From Lutibacter litoralis (GTDB lineage Bacteria > Bacteroidota > Bacteroidia > Flavobacteriales > Flavobacteriaceae): 64,000 nucleotides of DNA. Made by a program: the position numbers and the translations under genes. Below the pieces are notes generated by a model. The model searched no databases and was not told the origin of the DNA. It was given only the letters and a program-made list of their open reading frames with translations. Shown here one piece after another: positions 31,987 to 41,886 of the stretch (position 1 is its first letter; the number at the start of each line of letters is the position of its first letter). The stretch is from the NCBI RefSeq assembly GCF_014646675.1, contig NZ_BMNS01000002.1, positions 362,662 to 426,661 on the forward strand. Reading direction: 5' to 3'.

Positions 31987-34500
31987 ATGAAAAAGGCACT
32001 TTTATTATTATACCTATTTCCCATTTTGGTCTTCTCTCAAAACCAAATTCAAGGAATTGTTACAGATAGTAAAACAAACAAACCACTCCCTTTTGCTTCA
32101 ATAATAACAAATACTGGTTTTGGAGTATTAACTGATGTTGATGGGAAGTTTTCAATAGAAACTAAAAACTCGTTTAATACAATTAAAATTTCTTATATAG
32201 GCTATTCACCAGTAGAGGTTCTGGCAAACACAAAAAACACATTTGTTCGAGTAAAACTAACTACCTCAATAGAAAATTTAGACGAAGTTTTGATAACTGC
32301 TAAAGAAAATCCTGCCTTACAAATTATTAGAAATGCTATAAAAAATAAACCGAAAAACAATATAGAAATAGCATTAAATTCTTTTAAGTTTAATGCTTAT
32401 AATAAAATTTTAGTTACGGCAAATCCTGACTCTATTGATGGCAAAATAGACTCCGTTTTTATCTTAAAAAAAGATGGATCTAAAGAATTCTCAAAATTAG
32501 ATTCTTCAAACTTTAAATTTAAAAAAGATATTTTAAAACAACACTTATACATTTCTGAAAAAATTTCTCAATATCAATTTCAAAAAGGTAAGAAGAAAAA
32601 AGAAGTTGTGCTAGCATCGCGCATGGCGGGCTTAAAACAACCCGTGTATGAATTGTTGGGAATTACATTACAAGATTTTTCTTTTTATAATGAATTTTAC
32701 ACATTAGCGGGTACAAAATATACAAACCCTATTGCTAAAAATGCCCTAAAACAATACAACTATAAAATTTTAGACACTATAAATAATGGCAACGGAAAAT
32801 CAATTATTATATATTTCAAGCCGAAAGAAAACAAAGAAGTTTTAGGTATTGAAGGTGTTTTATACATAGACACAAAACAATTTGCAATAACAAAAGCAAT
32901 TGCTGAATTAAAAGGGATTGTAAATGTAAAAGCATCGCAAAATTACAATTACTTAAAAACGTATAAAATTTGGTTCCCTACTATCATGAATATTGTATTA
33001 AGAAAAGGGACAACTAAGGAAAATGTTTCATTATTTGGAGGAACAATTAAATTCTCAGAAAATAAAAAAAATGACTCCATAGTTAATACAAGTACAAGAA
33101 AGGAAAGTGACGTTACTTATTTTATTTCAACTACCACAAATTCAAATATTCACATTAACACTCCCATATCTGTAAAAAAAGCTGCTTCAACTATTCAATT
33201 TAAAGACGATGCTCATAAAAAAACAGAACAATTCTGGAATTTATACCGATCAGACTCTTTAACAAAACGTGGAGAAACTACGTATTCATTTTTAGATAGT
33301 GTAGCAAAAGGTGAAGGTGTTGAAAAAAAAATAAACTTAGCACGTAACATTTTAAAAGGCTATTTTCCAACAAAGTATATTAATTTAGATCTTGGGAAGA
33401 TTTTAAATTTAAATAATTACGAAGGCGTCCGTTTGGGGTTTGGTGGAGAAACAAATCAGGAGTTTTCAACTATTTTTAAAATAGAATCGTACATAGGGTA
33501 TGGAACAAAAGATAAAGATATTAAGTATAGTGTTGGAGCGTCTTTCAGACTAAATAAAAACACAAATACATGGTTAGGAGTAAATTTAACAAACGATTTA
33601 AAAGAAGCAGCTTCACTAGATTTTATTAAAGAAAACAACTCTTTTTCTCCTATCAATCCTAGAAATTTAAATATCAATAAATTTTACAATTACAACACTA
33701 TAAATACCTTTATTTCTCATGATATTCAGCCAAATTTAGAAGCTAAACTTCAGCTTAGTACAGGAGATTATTTGCCCGTTTTCAATTATCAATTCAACAC
33801 TTTAAACAAAGCAATTGTTAACTATAAATTAACACTAGCAACTTTGGGAGTACAATACAATCCCAACAGCGAATATATGAATTCACCTATTGGAAAACTT
33901 TCTATAAAAAATGCTTTTCCGCAATTTACTTTTCAACTTACAAAAAGTTTTGAAAACCTATTTGAAAGTGATTTCGATTTTACACGGATAAATTTTAGAA
34001 TTTTACATGAAATTAAACCTCTTAGAAAAGCAACCACTACCCTTTTAGCTGAGGGAGGAATTGTTTTTGGAGATGCTCCAATTTCACATCTATTTAATGC
34101 TACACCAAATTATACATTTAAAAACCCATGGATAAAACGTATTACTTTTGCTGGTAAAAACAGCTTTGAAACTATGGGTTATAACGAATTTATATCCGAC
34201 AAATTTGCTGCCTTGCACATTAAACATCAATTAAAGCCTTTTAATATCTCATTAAAATTTAAACCTCAATTAACATTAGTAACCAGGGCTGCCATTGGCG
34301 CCATAAAGAATCCAGAATACCAAAGCGGATTGGTGTTTAAAAATTTAAACAAAGGCTATCTGGAAAGCGGATTAGAATTTAATAGCCTATTTAAAGGATT
34401 TGGGTTAAGCGGATTTTATAGATATGGTGCCTATAAAAACCTAATATGGAGCGATAATTTGGCAATAAAATTAACATATAAATTAAGGCTCGGTTTTTAA
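31987..34500 (+). CDS. DUF5686 family outer-membrane protein with carboxypeptidase-like regulatory domain
   Basis: An 837-residue exported protein. The signal peptide (about 1-18, ending VFSQ) is followed by a CarboxypepD_reg-like beta-sandwich (IQGIVTDSKTNKPLPFASII, GFGVLTDVDGKFSI, IKISYIGYSPVEV). Then comes LDEVLITAKENPALQIIRNA, a linker region like that of TonB-dependent proteins, and the DUF5686 region. The second half (about 480-837) is rich in alternating, aromatic-ended strands and ends YKLRLGF, consistent with a C-terminal beta-barrel. There is no SusC-type plug. The function of DUF5686 is unknown; position after pyrH-frr and before an MMPL transporter is, from memory, common in Flavobacteriia. 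Confidence 0.82.
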   Translation: MKKALLLLYLFPILVFSQNQIQGIVTDSKTNKPLPFASIITNTGFGVLTDVDGKFSIETKNSFNTIKISYIGYSPVEVLANTKNTFVRVKLTTSIENLDEVLITAKENPALQIIRNAIKNKPKNNIEIALNSFKFNAYNKILVTANPDSIDGKIDSVFILKKDGSKEFSKLDSSNFKFKKDILKQHLYISEKISQYQFQKGKKKKEVVLASRMAGLKQPVYELLGITLQDFSFYNEFYTLAGTKYTNPIAKNALKQYNYKILDTINNGNGKSIIIYFKPKENKEVLGIEGVLYIDTKQFAITKAIAELKGIVNVKASQNYNYLKTYKIWFPTIMNIVLRKGTTKENVSLFGGTIKFSENKKNDSIVNTSTRKESDVTYFISTTTNSNIHINTPISVKKAASTIQFKDDAHKKTEQFWNLYRSDSLTKRGETTYSFLDSVAKGEGVEKKINLARNILKGYFPTKYINLDLGKILNLNNYEGVRLGFGGETNQEFSTIFKIESYIGYGTKDKDIKYSVGASFRLNKNTNTWLGVNLTNDLKEAASLDFIKENNSFSPINPRNLNINKFYNYNTINTFISHDIQPNLEAKLQLSTGDYLPVFNYQFNTLNKAIVNYKLTLATLGVQYNPNSEYMNSPIGKLSIKNAFPQFTFQLTKSFENLFESDFDFTRINFRILHEIKPLRKATTTLLAEGGIVFGDAPISHLFNATPNYTFKNPWIKRITFAGKNSFETMGYNEFISDKFAALHIKHQLKPFNISLKFKPQLTLVTRAAIGAIKNPEYQSGLVFKNLNKGYLESGLEFNSLFKGFGLSGFYRYGAYKNLIWSDNLAIKLTYKLRLGF

Positions 34501-34532
34501 GTATCAGTTAGTTAAAAGATCAACTATTTTGT

Positions 34533-34540
34533 TACCTTTG
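34533..34540 (+). promoter_or_regulatory. -7 element (TACCTTTG) for the MMPL gene
   Basis: TACCTTTG fits TAnnTTTG and ends 15 nt before the ATG at 34556. TTA at 34512-34514 is an imperfect -33. It overlaps the longer alternative reading-frame start at 34529, which supports the internal ATG. Confidence 0.6.
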
Positions 34541-34555
34541 CAAAAATTTTTTTTA

Positions 34556-36931
34556 ATGAATTTTTGGACGCATACTTCTAGATTAATTTTAAAAGGAAGG
34601 TATTTTATAATACTATTAATTGCAGCTTGTACTTATTTTTTAGCTTCTCAAATGCAATATATGCGTTTTTCTTATACAGAAGCAAATCTACTGCCTGAAA
34701 ATCATCAAATAAATATAGATTACAACAAATTTTTAGAGCTATTCGGAGAAGAAGGAAACCTTATTATTTTAGCAACAGAAGACCCCTCAATATTTACACC
34801 CGAAAAGTTTAACGCTTGGAATAGTTTATCTAAAAAGCTGGATAGTTTTGCAGAAGTAGATTTTACTGTTGCAATTGGTGATATTCAAAAATTAACAAAA
34901 AATAAAGACGAACAAAAATTTGACCTAGAACCTTTATACGAAAAAGATCCAGAAACAACAGCAGATGTTTTAAAAATAAAAAATGAACTTTTTGAAAATT
35001 TGCCGTTTTATGATAATTTTTTATACAATAAAAAGTCTGAAACTATTAGAACAATAGTGTATTTAAAAAAAGACATTGTAAATACTTCAATTCGAAAAGA
35101 TTTTATTTTTGATGCGTTAAATCCAACAATTGAAAAATTTGAAAAAGACTATAATATAGACATCAGAGTTTCTGGTATGCCCTACATACGTACCATGAAT
35201 GCCCAAAATATTATTGATGAAATTGGTATATTTGTAGCACTTGCTTTAGGGGTTACAGCACTTATCTTCTTTTTCTTTTTTAGATCTTTTAGAGCAACCT
35301 TTATAACTTTAATTGTAGTAAGTATTGGTGTTGTTTGGGCTTTTGGTTTTATTGGATTATTTAGATATGAAATAACAGTTTTAATGGCTTTAATTCCGCC
35401 ATTAATTATTGTAATTGGAGTTCCAAACGCAATATTTTTAATAAATAAATACCAACAAGAAGTAAAAAAACATGGTAATCAGGCGAAATCTTTACAACGT
35501 GTAATTTCTAAAATTGGAAATGCCACTTTAATGACAAATGTTACAACCGCCTCAGGTTTTGCAACATTTATTTTTACTAAAAGTCAGTTGTTAAGAGAAT
35601 TTGGTACTATTGCTTCCATTAATATACTAGCAATTTTTGTTTTGGCACTATTAATTATACCTATTATGTATAGTTTTTTGCCATTACCAAAAGAAAAACA
35701 CTTAAAACATTTAGAACGCAGGTGGATTGATGCTATTGTTACTTGGATGGAATCTATTGTTAGAAACCATAGATTAGCAGTATATGCCTCAACAATTGTT
35801 TTAATTATTGTTAGCATGATCGGTGTTTATATGATTAAAATATCAGGAAGTTTAATTGAAGATATGCCAAAAGGCAAACAATTTTTTAAAGATATTGTAT
35901 TTTTTGAAGAGGAATTTGGAGGCATTATGCCTTTGGAAATAATTATTGATACAAAAGCTGAAAAAGGTGTGATGAAACTTTCCACCTTGCAACGGATGAA
36001 TAAACTAGATGAAACTATTGATGAAATTCCACAGCTCTCAAAATCAATTTCAGTTTTAAATATTGTTAAATACTCTAAACAAGCTTTTTATAGTGGAAAA
36101 CCAGAATATTACCAATTGCCAAATAATCAAGAAAAAAACTGGATTTTAGCATACACAAAAAATGCAACATCAAATACCGATTTATTAAATAATTTTGTTG
36201 ATTCTACAGGACGTTATGCAAGAATAACAACTTTTATGAAAGATATTGGCACAGAAAAAATGGCTGGTATTGAAGAACGCATTCAGCAAAAAATTGATAA
36301 GGAATTCCCAAAAGAAGATTTTGATGTTTCTATGACTGGTGGTGCGTTGGTATTTTTAAAAGGAACTACGTTTTTAATAAATAACTTAGTTATTTCACTA
36401 TCATTAGCTATTTTATTAATTGCTGTTTTTATGGCATTTCTGTTTCGTTCGTTTAGAATGATTGTAATTTCTCTAATTCCTAATATTTTCCCTTTGCTAA
36501 TTACAGCTGGTTTAATGGGATATTTGGGTGTGCCAATAAAACCATCAACAATATTAGTTTTTAGTATCGCATTTGGTATTTCTGTAGATGATACAATTCA
36601 CTTTTTAGCAAAATACCGACAAGAATTAATTGCCAATAATTGGAGAATTAAACAATCTGTTTACGCAGCCTTAAGAGAGACTGGTGTAAGCATGTTTTAT
36701 ACTTCTATTGTTTTGTTTTTTGGTTTCTTAGTTTTTACCGTTTCTAGTTTTGGAGGAACAATCGCATTAGGAGGTTTGGTTTCAATTACGCTGTTATTTG
36801 CAATGGTTTCAAACTTACTATTACTACCTTCATTGTTATTATCTTTAGAAAAGAAAATTGCCAATAAGAAAACCTTTAAAGAACCCACTTTAGATATTTT
36901 AACACCTGAAGATACGAATGGAGACACCTAA
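34556..36931 (+). CDS. MMPL/RND family transporter (SSD-like permease)
   Basis: A 791-residue inner-membrane protein with the two-times-six helix layout of RND permeases: one helix near the N terminus (RYFIILLIAACTYFLASQM), a periplasmic loop, five clustered helices (about 225-380), a second single helix (about 405-430), another loop, and five final helices (about 610-770). PNAIFLINKYQQE and FGISVDDTIHFLAKYRQEL are the conserved TM4/TM10 segments, the latter with the Asp pair used for proton relay. Members export lipids, hopanoids or pigments. The start ATG 34556 was chosen because the longer frame begins inside the promoter. Confidence 0.88.
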   Translation: MNFWTHTSRLILKGRYFIILLIAACTYFLASQMQYMRFSYTEANLLPENHQINIDYNKFLELFGEEGNLIILATEDPSIFTPEKFNAWNSLSKKLDSFAEVDFTVAIGDIQKLTKNKDEQKFDLEPLYEKDPETTADVLKIKNELFENLPFYDNFLYNKKSETIRTIVYLKKDIVNTSIRKDFIFDALNPTIEKFEKDYNIDIRVSGMPYIRTMNAQNIIDEIGIFVALALGVTALIFFFFFRSFRATFITLIVVSIGVVWAFGFIGLFRYEITVLMALIPPLIIVIGVPNAIFLINKYQQEVKKHGNQAKSLQRVISKIGNATLMTNVTTASGFATFIFTKSQLLREFGTIASINILAIFVLALLIIPIMYSFLPLPKEKHLKHLERRWIDAIVTWMESIVRNHRLAVYASTIVLIIVSMIGVYMIKISGSLIEDMPKGKQFFKDIVFFEEEFGGIMPLEIIIDTKAEKGVMKLSTLQRMNKLDETIDEIPQLSKSISVLNIVKYSKQAFYSGKPEYYQLPNNQEKNWILAYTKNATSNTDLLNNFVDSTGRYARITTFMKDIGTEKMAGIEERIQQKIDKEFPKEDFDVSMTGGALVFLKGTTFLINNLVISLSLAILLIAVFMAFLFRSFRMIVISLIPNIFPLLITAGLMGYLGVPIKPSTILVFSIAFGISVDDTIHFLAKYRQELIANNWRIKQSVYAALRETGVSMFYTSIVLFFGFLVFTVSSFGGTIALGGLVSITLLFAMVSNLLLLPSLLLSLEKKIANKKTFKEPTLDILTPEDTNGDT

Positions 36932-37041
36932 ATAATAGTTGATATAAACCCCAAGATAGGTCAAAATACCAATATTAAAATTTAGAATTTTCTTAAAATC
37001 ACTTTTACACAATTAGTCTTTCCAACTTTCATTAGTTCATG

Positions 37042-37049
37042 TATCTTTG
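37042..37049 (+). promoter_or_regulatory. -7 element (TATCTTTG) for asnS
   Basis: TATCTTTG fits TAnnTTTG and lies 20 nt before the asnS ATG; TTT at 37019-37021 with a 20-nt spacer is an approximate -33. Confidence 0.6.
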
Positions 37050-37069
37050 TAACTCTTAAAATTTTAAAC

Positions 37070-38503
37070 ATGATTAGAACTACTGTAGCTGAACTTTTGG
37101 GTTCAAATAATTTTTTACAAGATGTAACACTTAAAGGGTGGGTTAGAACTTTTAGAGCCAATAGATTTATTGCATTAAACGATGGTTCAACTATTAACAA
37201 TATTCAATGTGTTGTTGACTTTGAAAAAACAGATGAAACAACTTTAAAACGCATTACTACAGGAGCTGCAATTTCTGTAAAGGGAACACTTATTGAGAGT
37301 CAAGGAAAAGGACAATCTATTGAAATTCAAGTAAATAAAATTGAAATATTAGGAGATTCTAATCCTGAAGAATACCCAATTCAACCAAAAAAACATAGTT
37401 TCGAATTTTTACGAGAAAACGCACATTTAAGAGTCAGAACAAATACATTTAGTGCAGTAATGCGTGTTAGATCTGCACTCTCTTTTGCTGTTCATAAATA
37501 TTTTACTGAAAATGGATTTTATAATTTTAGTGCCCCAATTATTACAGGTTCAGATGCTGAAGGAGCTGGGGAAATGTTTAAAGTTACTACCTTAGATATT
37601 GAAAATCCACCGAAAAATGAAGATGGAAAGATAGATACTTCAAAAGACTTTTTTGGTAAAATGACCAATCTTACCGTTTCTGGTCAATTAGAAGCCGAAA
37701 CATATGCAATGGCCTTAGGTAAAGTGTACACTTTTGGACCAACCTTTAGGGCAGAAAACTCTAATACAACACGCCATTTATCTGAATTTTGGATGATTGA
37801 ACCTGAAGTTGCGTTCAATAATTTAGATGATAATATGGATTTAGCTGAAGATTTTATTAAATCTGTAATTAACTATGTTTTAGAACATAGCAAAGATGAT
37901 ATTGCTTTTCTCGATGGCAGGTACAATCAAGAAGAGAAAACCAAACCAGCTTTGCAACGCAGTGAAATGACTTTACTTGAAAAATTAAATTTTGTAGTTG
38001 AGAACAATTTTAAACGCGTTAGTTATACAGAAGCCATTGATATTTTAAGAAACAGTAAACCTAATAAAAAGAAAAAATTCCAATATATAATTAATGAATG
38101 GGGTGCGGACTTACAAAGCGAACATGAACGCTTTTTAGTTGAAAAGCATTTTAAATGCCCTGTAATTTTATTTGATTATCCTGCAAATATTAAAGCTTTT
38201 TACATGCGCTTAAACGACGATGGAAAAACCGTAAGAGCCATGGACGTTTTATTCCCAGGAATAGGAGAAATTGTTGGTGGAAGTCAGCGTGAAGAACGTT
38301 TAGAAGTTTTACAACAAAAAATGGCTGCTTTAGATATTGAAGAAAAAGAATTATGGTGGTATTTAGATACCCGAAAATTTGGAACAGCAGAGCATAGTGG
38401 TTTTGGATTAGGATTTGAACGTTTAGTTCAATTTACAACAGGTATGGGGAATATTAGAGATGTAATTCCATTTCCAAGAACACCTCAAAACGCAGAGTTT
38501 TAA
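37070..38503 (+). CDS. asnS: asparaginyl-tRNA synthetase
   Basis: A 477-residue class IIb synthetase that charges tRNA-Asn. The N-terminal OB-fold anticodon-binding domain (about 1-110) contains VTLKGWVRTFRANRFIALND; the catalytic domain carries YFTENGFYNFSAPIITGSDA (motif 1 region), FTFRAENSNTTRHLSEFWM-type motif 2 (here TFRAENSNTTRHLSEFWMIE) and the C-terminal motif 3 GFGLGFERLVQF. The flavobacterial-type insertion after GAGEMFKVTTLD is present. It has its own promoter and is followed 72 nt later by rpoN. Confidence 0.97.
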   Translation: MIRTTVAELLGSNNFLQDVTLKGWVRTFRANRFIALNDGSTINNIQCVVDFEKTDETTLKRITTGAAISVKGTLIESQGKGQSIEIQVNKIEILGDSNPEEYPIQPKKHSFEFLRENAHLRVRTNTFSAVMRVRSALSFAVHKYFTENGFYNFSAPIITGSDAEGAGEMFKVTTLDIENPPKNEDGKIDTSKDFFGKMTNLTVSGQLEAETYAMALGKVYTFGPTFRAENSNTTRHLSEFWMIEPEVAFNNLDDNMDLAEDFIKSVINYVLEHSKDDIAFLDGRYNQEEKTKPALQRSEMTLLEKLNFVVENNFKRVSYTEAIDILRNSKPNKKKKFQYIINEWGADLQSEHERFLVEKHFKCPVILFDYPANIKAFYMRLNDDGKTVRAMDVLFPGIGEIVGGSQREERLEVLQQKMAALDIEEKELWWYLDTRKFGTAEHSGFGLGFERLVQFTTGMGNIRDVIPFPRTPQNAEF

Positions 38504-38575
38504 ATTGTTCAATTAAAAATTTTACAGACATAATTCAATGTTTTTTGTATTTTTATAAAAAGTCGCAATAAATAT

Positions 38576-40030
38576 ATGCTTAAACAAAGCTTACATTATA
38601 AGTTATTACAAAAATTATCGCCTCAGCAAATTCAATTAATGAAATTGATTCAATTGCCTACACAAGCATTTGAGCAAAAATTAAAACAAGAATTAGAGGA
38701 AAACCCTGCCTTAGAAGGTGGTAAGGAGAGTACAGACAATTTTGAAGATTCTCAAAATGATGAATACGATGATTCTGGTAATGAAAATATAAGCACAGAT
38801 GATATAAATATTGATGAATATTTAAGTGACGACGAAATACCTAATTACAAAACTCAAGCAAATAATTATTCCTCAGATGATGAGGATAAACAAATTCCCT
38901 ACGCTTCAGGAACCTCTTTTACACAGCATCTAAAAACTCAAATAAATACCTACCGTTTAACTGAAGATGAAGAAACTATTACAGATTTTCTAATTGGAAG
39001 TATAGATGATAGCGGTTATTTAAGACGTGATTTAGTTGATGTATTAGACGATTTAGCATTTACACAAAACATCTTTACATCTATTGAAGAGTTAGAAAGA
39101 TTATTACATTTGGTGCAACAATTAGACCCAGCTGGTGTTGGTGCACGAAGTTTAAAAGAGTGTTTAATTCTTCAATTAAAAAGAAAAACAGAAAAACCTA
39201 GTGTACTTCTTGCAATAAATATTCTTGAAAATTCTTTTGATCATTTTGCTAAAAAGCATTACAAAAAATTATTGCAAAAATTTCATATTTCAGAAGAGCA
39301 ACTAAAAGAGGCTATTTTACAAATTGAAAAACTAAATCCAAAACCAGGTGGATCTTACCTTGGAAATAATAGAATAGCGGAGCAAATTGTTCCAGATTTT
39401 ACCATAAAAATTATTGAAGGGGAATTAGAGCTTTCATTAAACTCAAGAAATGCTCCAGAACTACATGTTTCTAGAGAATACAGCGATTTATTGCACGGAT
39501 ATAAAGATTCAAAAGAAAAATCCAAATCTCAAAAAGAAGCTGTACAGTTTATTAAACAAAAGTTAGACTCTGCAAAATGGTTTATTGATGCTATAAAACA
39601 ACGCCAGCAAACCTTGCTTCTAAATATGAATGCTATTATGCACCATCAAAAAGAATATTTTTTAACAGGTGACGAACGCAAGTTAAAGCCTATGATTTTA
39701 AAAGATATTGCAGATGTAATTGATATGGATGTTTCAACGGTATCTAGAGTTGCTAACAGCAAATACGTTAGCACACCTTATGGTACAAAATTAATTAAAG
39801 AATTCTTCTCTGAATCCATGAAAAACGATCAAGGTGAAGATGTATCCACCAGAGAAATTAAAAATATCTTAGAAACTGTTATTTCCAATGAAAATAAAAA
39901 TAAACCTTTAACCGATGACAAGTTATCTGTTCTTTTAAAAGAAAAAGGATATCCAATCGCACGAAGAACTGTTGCAAAATATAGGGAGCAACTAGATATT
40001 CCAGTGGCTCGATTAAGAAAAAAGATTTAA
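38576..40030 (+). CDS. rpoN: RNA polymerase sigma-54 factor
   Basis: A 484-residue alternative sigma factor requiring AAA+ activators. The Gln/Leu-rich activator-interacting region I (LQKLSPQQIQLMKLIQLPTQ) is followed by an acidic region II (about 50-110), the core-binding domain (LDPAGVGARSLKECLILQLK) and the DNA-binding domain: KDIADVIDMDVSTVSRVANS is the helix-turn-helix and ARRTVAKYRE (462-471) the RpoN box. All parts are intact. No activator gene lies in this window. Confidence 0.97.
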   Translation: MLKQSLHYKLLQKLSPQQIQLMKLIQLPTQAFEQKLKQELEENPALEGGKESTDNFEDSQNDEYDDSGNENISTDDINIDEYLSDDEIPNYKTQANNYSSDDEDKQIPYASGTSFTQHLKTQINTYRLTEDEETITDFLIGSIDDSGYLRRDLVDVLDDLAFTQNIFTSIEELERLLHLVQQLDPAGVGARSLKECLILQLKRKTEKPSVLLAINILENSFDHFAKKHYKKLLQKFHISEEQLKEAILQIEKLNPKPGGSYLGNNRIAEQIVPDFTIKIIEGELELSLNSRNAPELHVSREYSDLLHGYKDSKEKSKSQKEAVQFIKQKLDSAKWFIDAIKQRQQTLLLNMNAIMHHQKEYFLTGDERKLKPMILKDIADVIDMDVSTVSRVANSKYVSTPYGTKLIKEFFSESMKNDQGEDVSTREIKNILETVISNENKNKPLTDDKLSVLLKEKGYPIARRTVAKYREQLDIPVARLRKKI

Positions 40031-40046
40031 TAGTATTAAAAAGCCT

Positions 40047-40655
40047 ATGAAAATTTCAAAATTTATTTCAATTTTTTTTCATCCAATTAATTTTCCAATT
40101 ATTGGTGCGCTAATCTATTTTCTTTTTAGACCAAAATATATTTTTAAACCACAAGAATATACCATAATGTCAGTAATTTTAATTGGCACTTATGTTTTTC
40201 CAATTATATTTCTAATTGTTTTAAAACGCTATAAAATGATACATAGCTACCACATGGTTTCGATAGAGGAGCGTAAATTTCCTACTTTATTATTTACTGC
40301 AATTTCGGTTATTATTGGCAATTGGTTACTTAAAACAAAAATTGTAGACCTTTTAGCTTTACTATTTTTTGGATATGCATTCGCATTTCTAATTTCTTAT
40401 GCATTACTATATTTTAAACAAAAAATTAGCTTACATACGGCCGCAGTTGGTGGTTTAATTGGTTTTTTAATTTACTATAGTTTCTATTATCAAATTAATC
40501 TAGTAGTTCTTTTAGCGTTCTTTTTTATATTAAGTGGTATAATTGCTTCTGCAAGATTACGATTAAAAGCACATACAATAAGTGAAGTTTTTTTAGGATT
40601 TTTTGCAGGCTTAATAACTCAATTTTTACTCTTTTTTATATACTACATGATATAA
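40047..40655 (+). CDS. PAP2-like integral membrane protein
   Basis: A 202-residue protein with about six membrane helices. Two segments recall the PAP2 phosphatase fold: SLHTAAVGGLIGFLIYY in the middle and SARLRLKAHTISEVFLGFFA near the end, the latter aligning with PAP2 motif 3 (S-R-x5-H-x3-D). The first PAP2 motif is not evident and Asp of motif 3 is Glu, so catalytic activity is doubtful. It follows rpoN by 16 nt and probably shares its transcript. Its end overlaps the end of the convergent barrel-protein gene by 13 nt. Confidence 0.7.
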   Translation: MKISKFISIFFHPINFPIIGALIYFLFRPKYIFKPQEYTIMSVILIGTYVFPIIFLIVLKRYKMIHSYHMVSIEERKFPTLLFTAISVIIGNWLLKTKIVDLLALLFFGYAFAFLISYALLYFKQKISLHTAAVGGLIGFLIYYSFYYQINLVVLLAFFFILSGIIASARLRLKAHTISEVFLGFFAGLITQFLLFFIYYMI

Positions 40656-41323
40656 AATTTAAGACCTATTCTTATATCTTTAAAATCAAGTTGGTCGGCA
40701 TTTAAATCAACATTATCAAAAATAGGGTTTAAGCCATAATATACATAAAGATTCCAAGTACTATATCCCGCAGAAAATATAATACCAAACTGTACTTTTT
40801 TTATTTCAGAAATATTATTAATTAGAATGGTTTCATTTATATCGCTAAATTTAGATTTCGAAGAAAAAATATAAGATGCTTTAATTCCAGTATAAATTCT
40901 CCAGAATTTATATTTATTGAGGGTTGAGTTTCTCCAACGTATCTCAAAAGGTACATCTATTGCATGCAACTTTAACCAATTGGATTTATAATCATCAGCA
41001 ATAACACAAATGTTCTTATTGCCTTCTTTTGAAATCTTTAAATTTTGAATATAAGCATTATATTGATATCCTAATCCAAGCGCTAAACCAAAAGTACCTT
41101 TTCTATTTAAAGGAATATCTTTAATAAAACCAGTTGCAATACCGCCTGAAAAACCATTTTGGGCCAACTCTTTGGGCTTATCAATTAAACTATTATATGT
41201 AAGTGTTAAATAAAGTTGATCTTCTAGATATGATGCATCAATATTTATTGAATCATTATTAACCTGAGCCTGAAGTATTGAAATACTAAAAATTAAACAA
41301 AATATTGAAAATACATTTTTCAT
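40643..41323 (-). CDS. outer-membrane beta-barrel protein (PorT/OmpW-like size class)
   Basis: A 226-residue exported protein: signal peptide (about 1-19, ending LQAQ), then alternating short strands with aromatic girdle residues such as LYLTLTYN, TFGLALGLGYQYNAYI, IPFEIRWRN-like (VPFEIRWRN here), FRIYTGIKASYIF and IRIGLKFYIM at the C terminus. This is the pattern of the small 'outer membrane beta-barrel' proteins of Bacteroidota. No more specific function can be read. The gene is separated from the exb operon upstream by a strong terminator, so it must have its own promoter in the short gap 41324-41349. Confidence 0.72.
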   Translation of the reverse strand: MKNVFSIFCLIFSISILQAQVNNDSINIDASYLEDQLYLTLTYNSLIDKPKELAQNGFSGGIATGFIKDIPLNRKGTFGLALGLGYQYNAYIQNLKISKEGNKNICVIADDYKSNWLKLHAIDVPFEIRWRNSTLNKYKFWRIYTGIKASYIFSSKSKFSDINETILINNISEIKKVQFGIIFSAGYSTWNLYVYYGLNPIFDNVDLNADQLDFKDIRIGLKFYIM

Positions 41324-41349
41324 AATAACAAATATACTTTATAAAAATA

Positions 41350-41379
41350 AAAGAGGCAATCAAATTTGATTGCCTCTTT
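41350..41379 (-). terminator. terminator of the exb operon (perfect 30-nt palindrome)
   Basis: AAAGAGGCAATCAAA and its exact complement TTTGATTGCCTCTTT abut without a loop; the real hairpin has a few unpaired central bases. On the minus strand it runs into TATTTTTAT. It lies 27 nt beyond the stop of the last exbD. Confidence 0.88.
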
Positions 41380-41406
41380 AAAAGTTAATTAAGTAGTATA
41401 TACTTA

Positions 41407-41877
41407 TTAAAAGTTATTTTTTATATCATTACCTTTTGTGGTTGAAAAACTAACTTTTAGTGCATTAATATCTCTTAATTGTTCTTTAATATCTAAGATT
41501 GTACCTACATTGGCCTCCTTATCAGCTTTAATAGAAGTAGTCATATATTTAACTTCTTCTTCTTTTCTTAAGGCTCTTTCAGAGAAAATAAAACTAGGGA
41601 CATCATTTACATCAATAATTTTATCATTCACCTGAATCTTATCTCCTCCAATTCTTGTATCCTTTGATTTACCAACATAAATAGTACTAACCAAACTTTT
41701 CATTTCTAACTTTTTTACTTCACTTGCCGTAGGCAATAGTGGTTTTTTAATCAGTAAATCAGTTTCTCTCATAGTAGTTGATACCATAAAAAAGAATAGC
41801 AACATAAATACAATATCTGGTAAAGATGCTGTAGAAATTGCAGGCAATCCTTTTTTCTTCTTTTTAAACTTACTCAT
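41407..41877 (-). CDS. exbD: ExbD/TolR family protein (second of two)
   Basis: A 156-residue inner-membrane component of the TonB energy-transducing complex. One N-terminal helix carries the essential aspartate in TASLPDIVFMLLFFFMVSTT, preceded by a basic KFKKKKKG stretch; the periplasmic domain has the TolR-like fold region ISTIYVGKSKDTRIGG-like sequence (STIYVGKSKDTRIG here) and MTTSIKADKEANVGTILDIK. It uses the proton gradient together with ExbB to drive TonB-dependent transporters such as the SusC in this window. It is the last gene of the operon, 9 nt after the other exbD. Confidence 0.93.
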   Translation of the reverse strand: MSKFKKKKKGLPAISTASLPDIVFMLLFFFMVSTTMRETDLLIKKPLLPTASEVKKLEMKSLVSTIYVGKSKDTRIGGDKIQVNDKIIDVNDVPSFIFSERALRKEEEVKYMTTSIKADKEANVGTILDIKEQLRDINALKVSFSTTKGNDIKNNF

Positions 41878-41886
41878 GTGCTGATA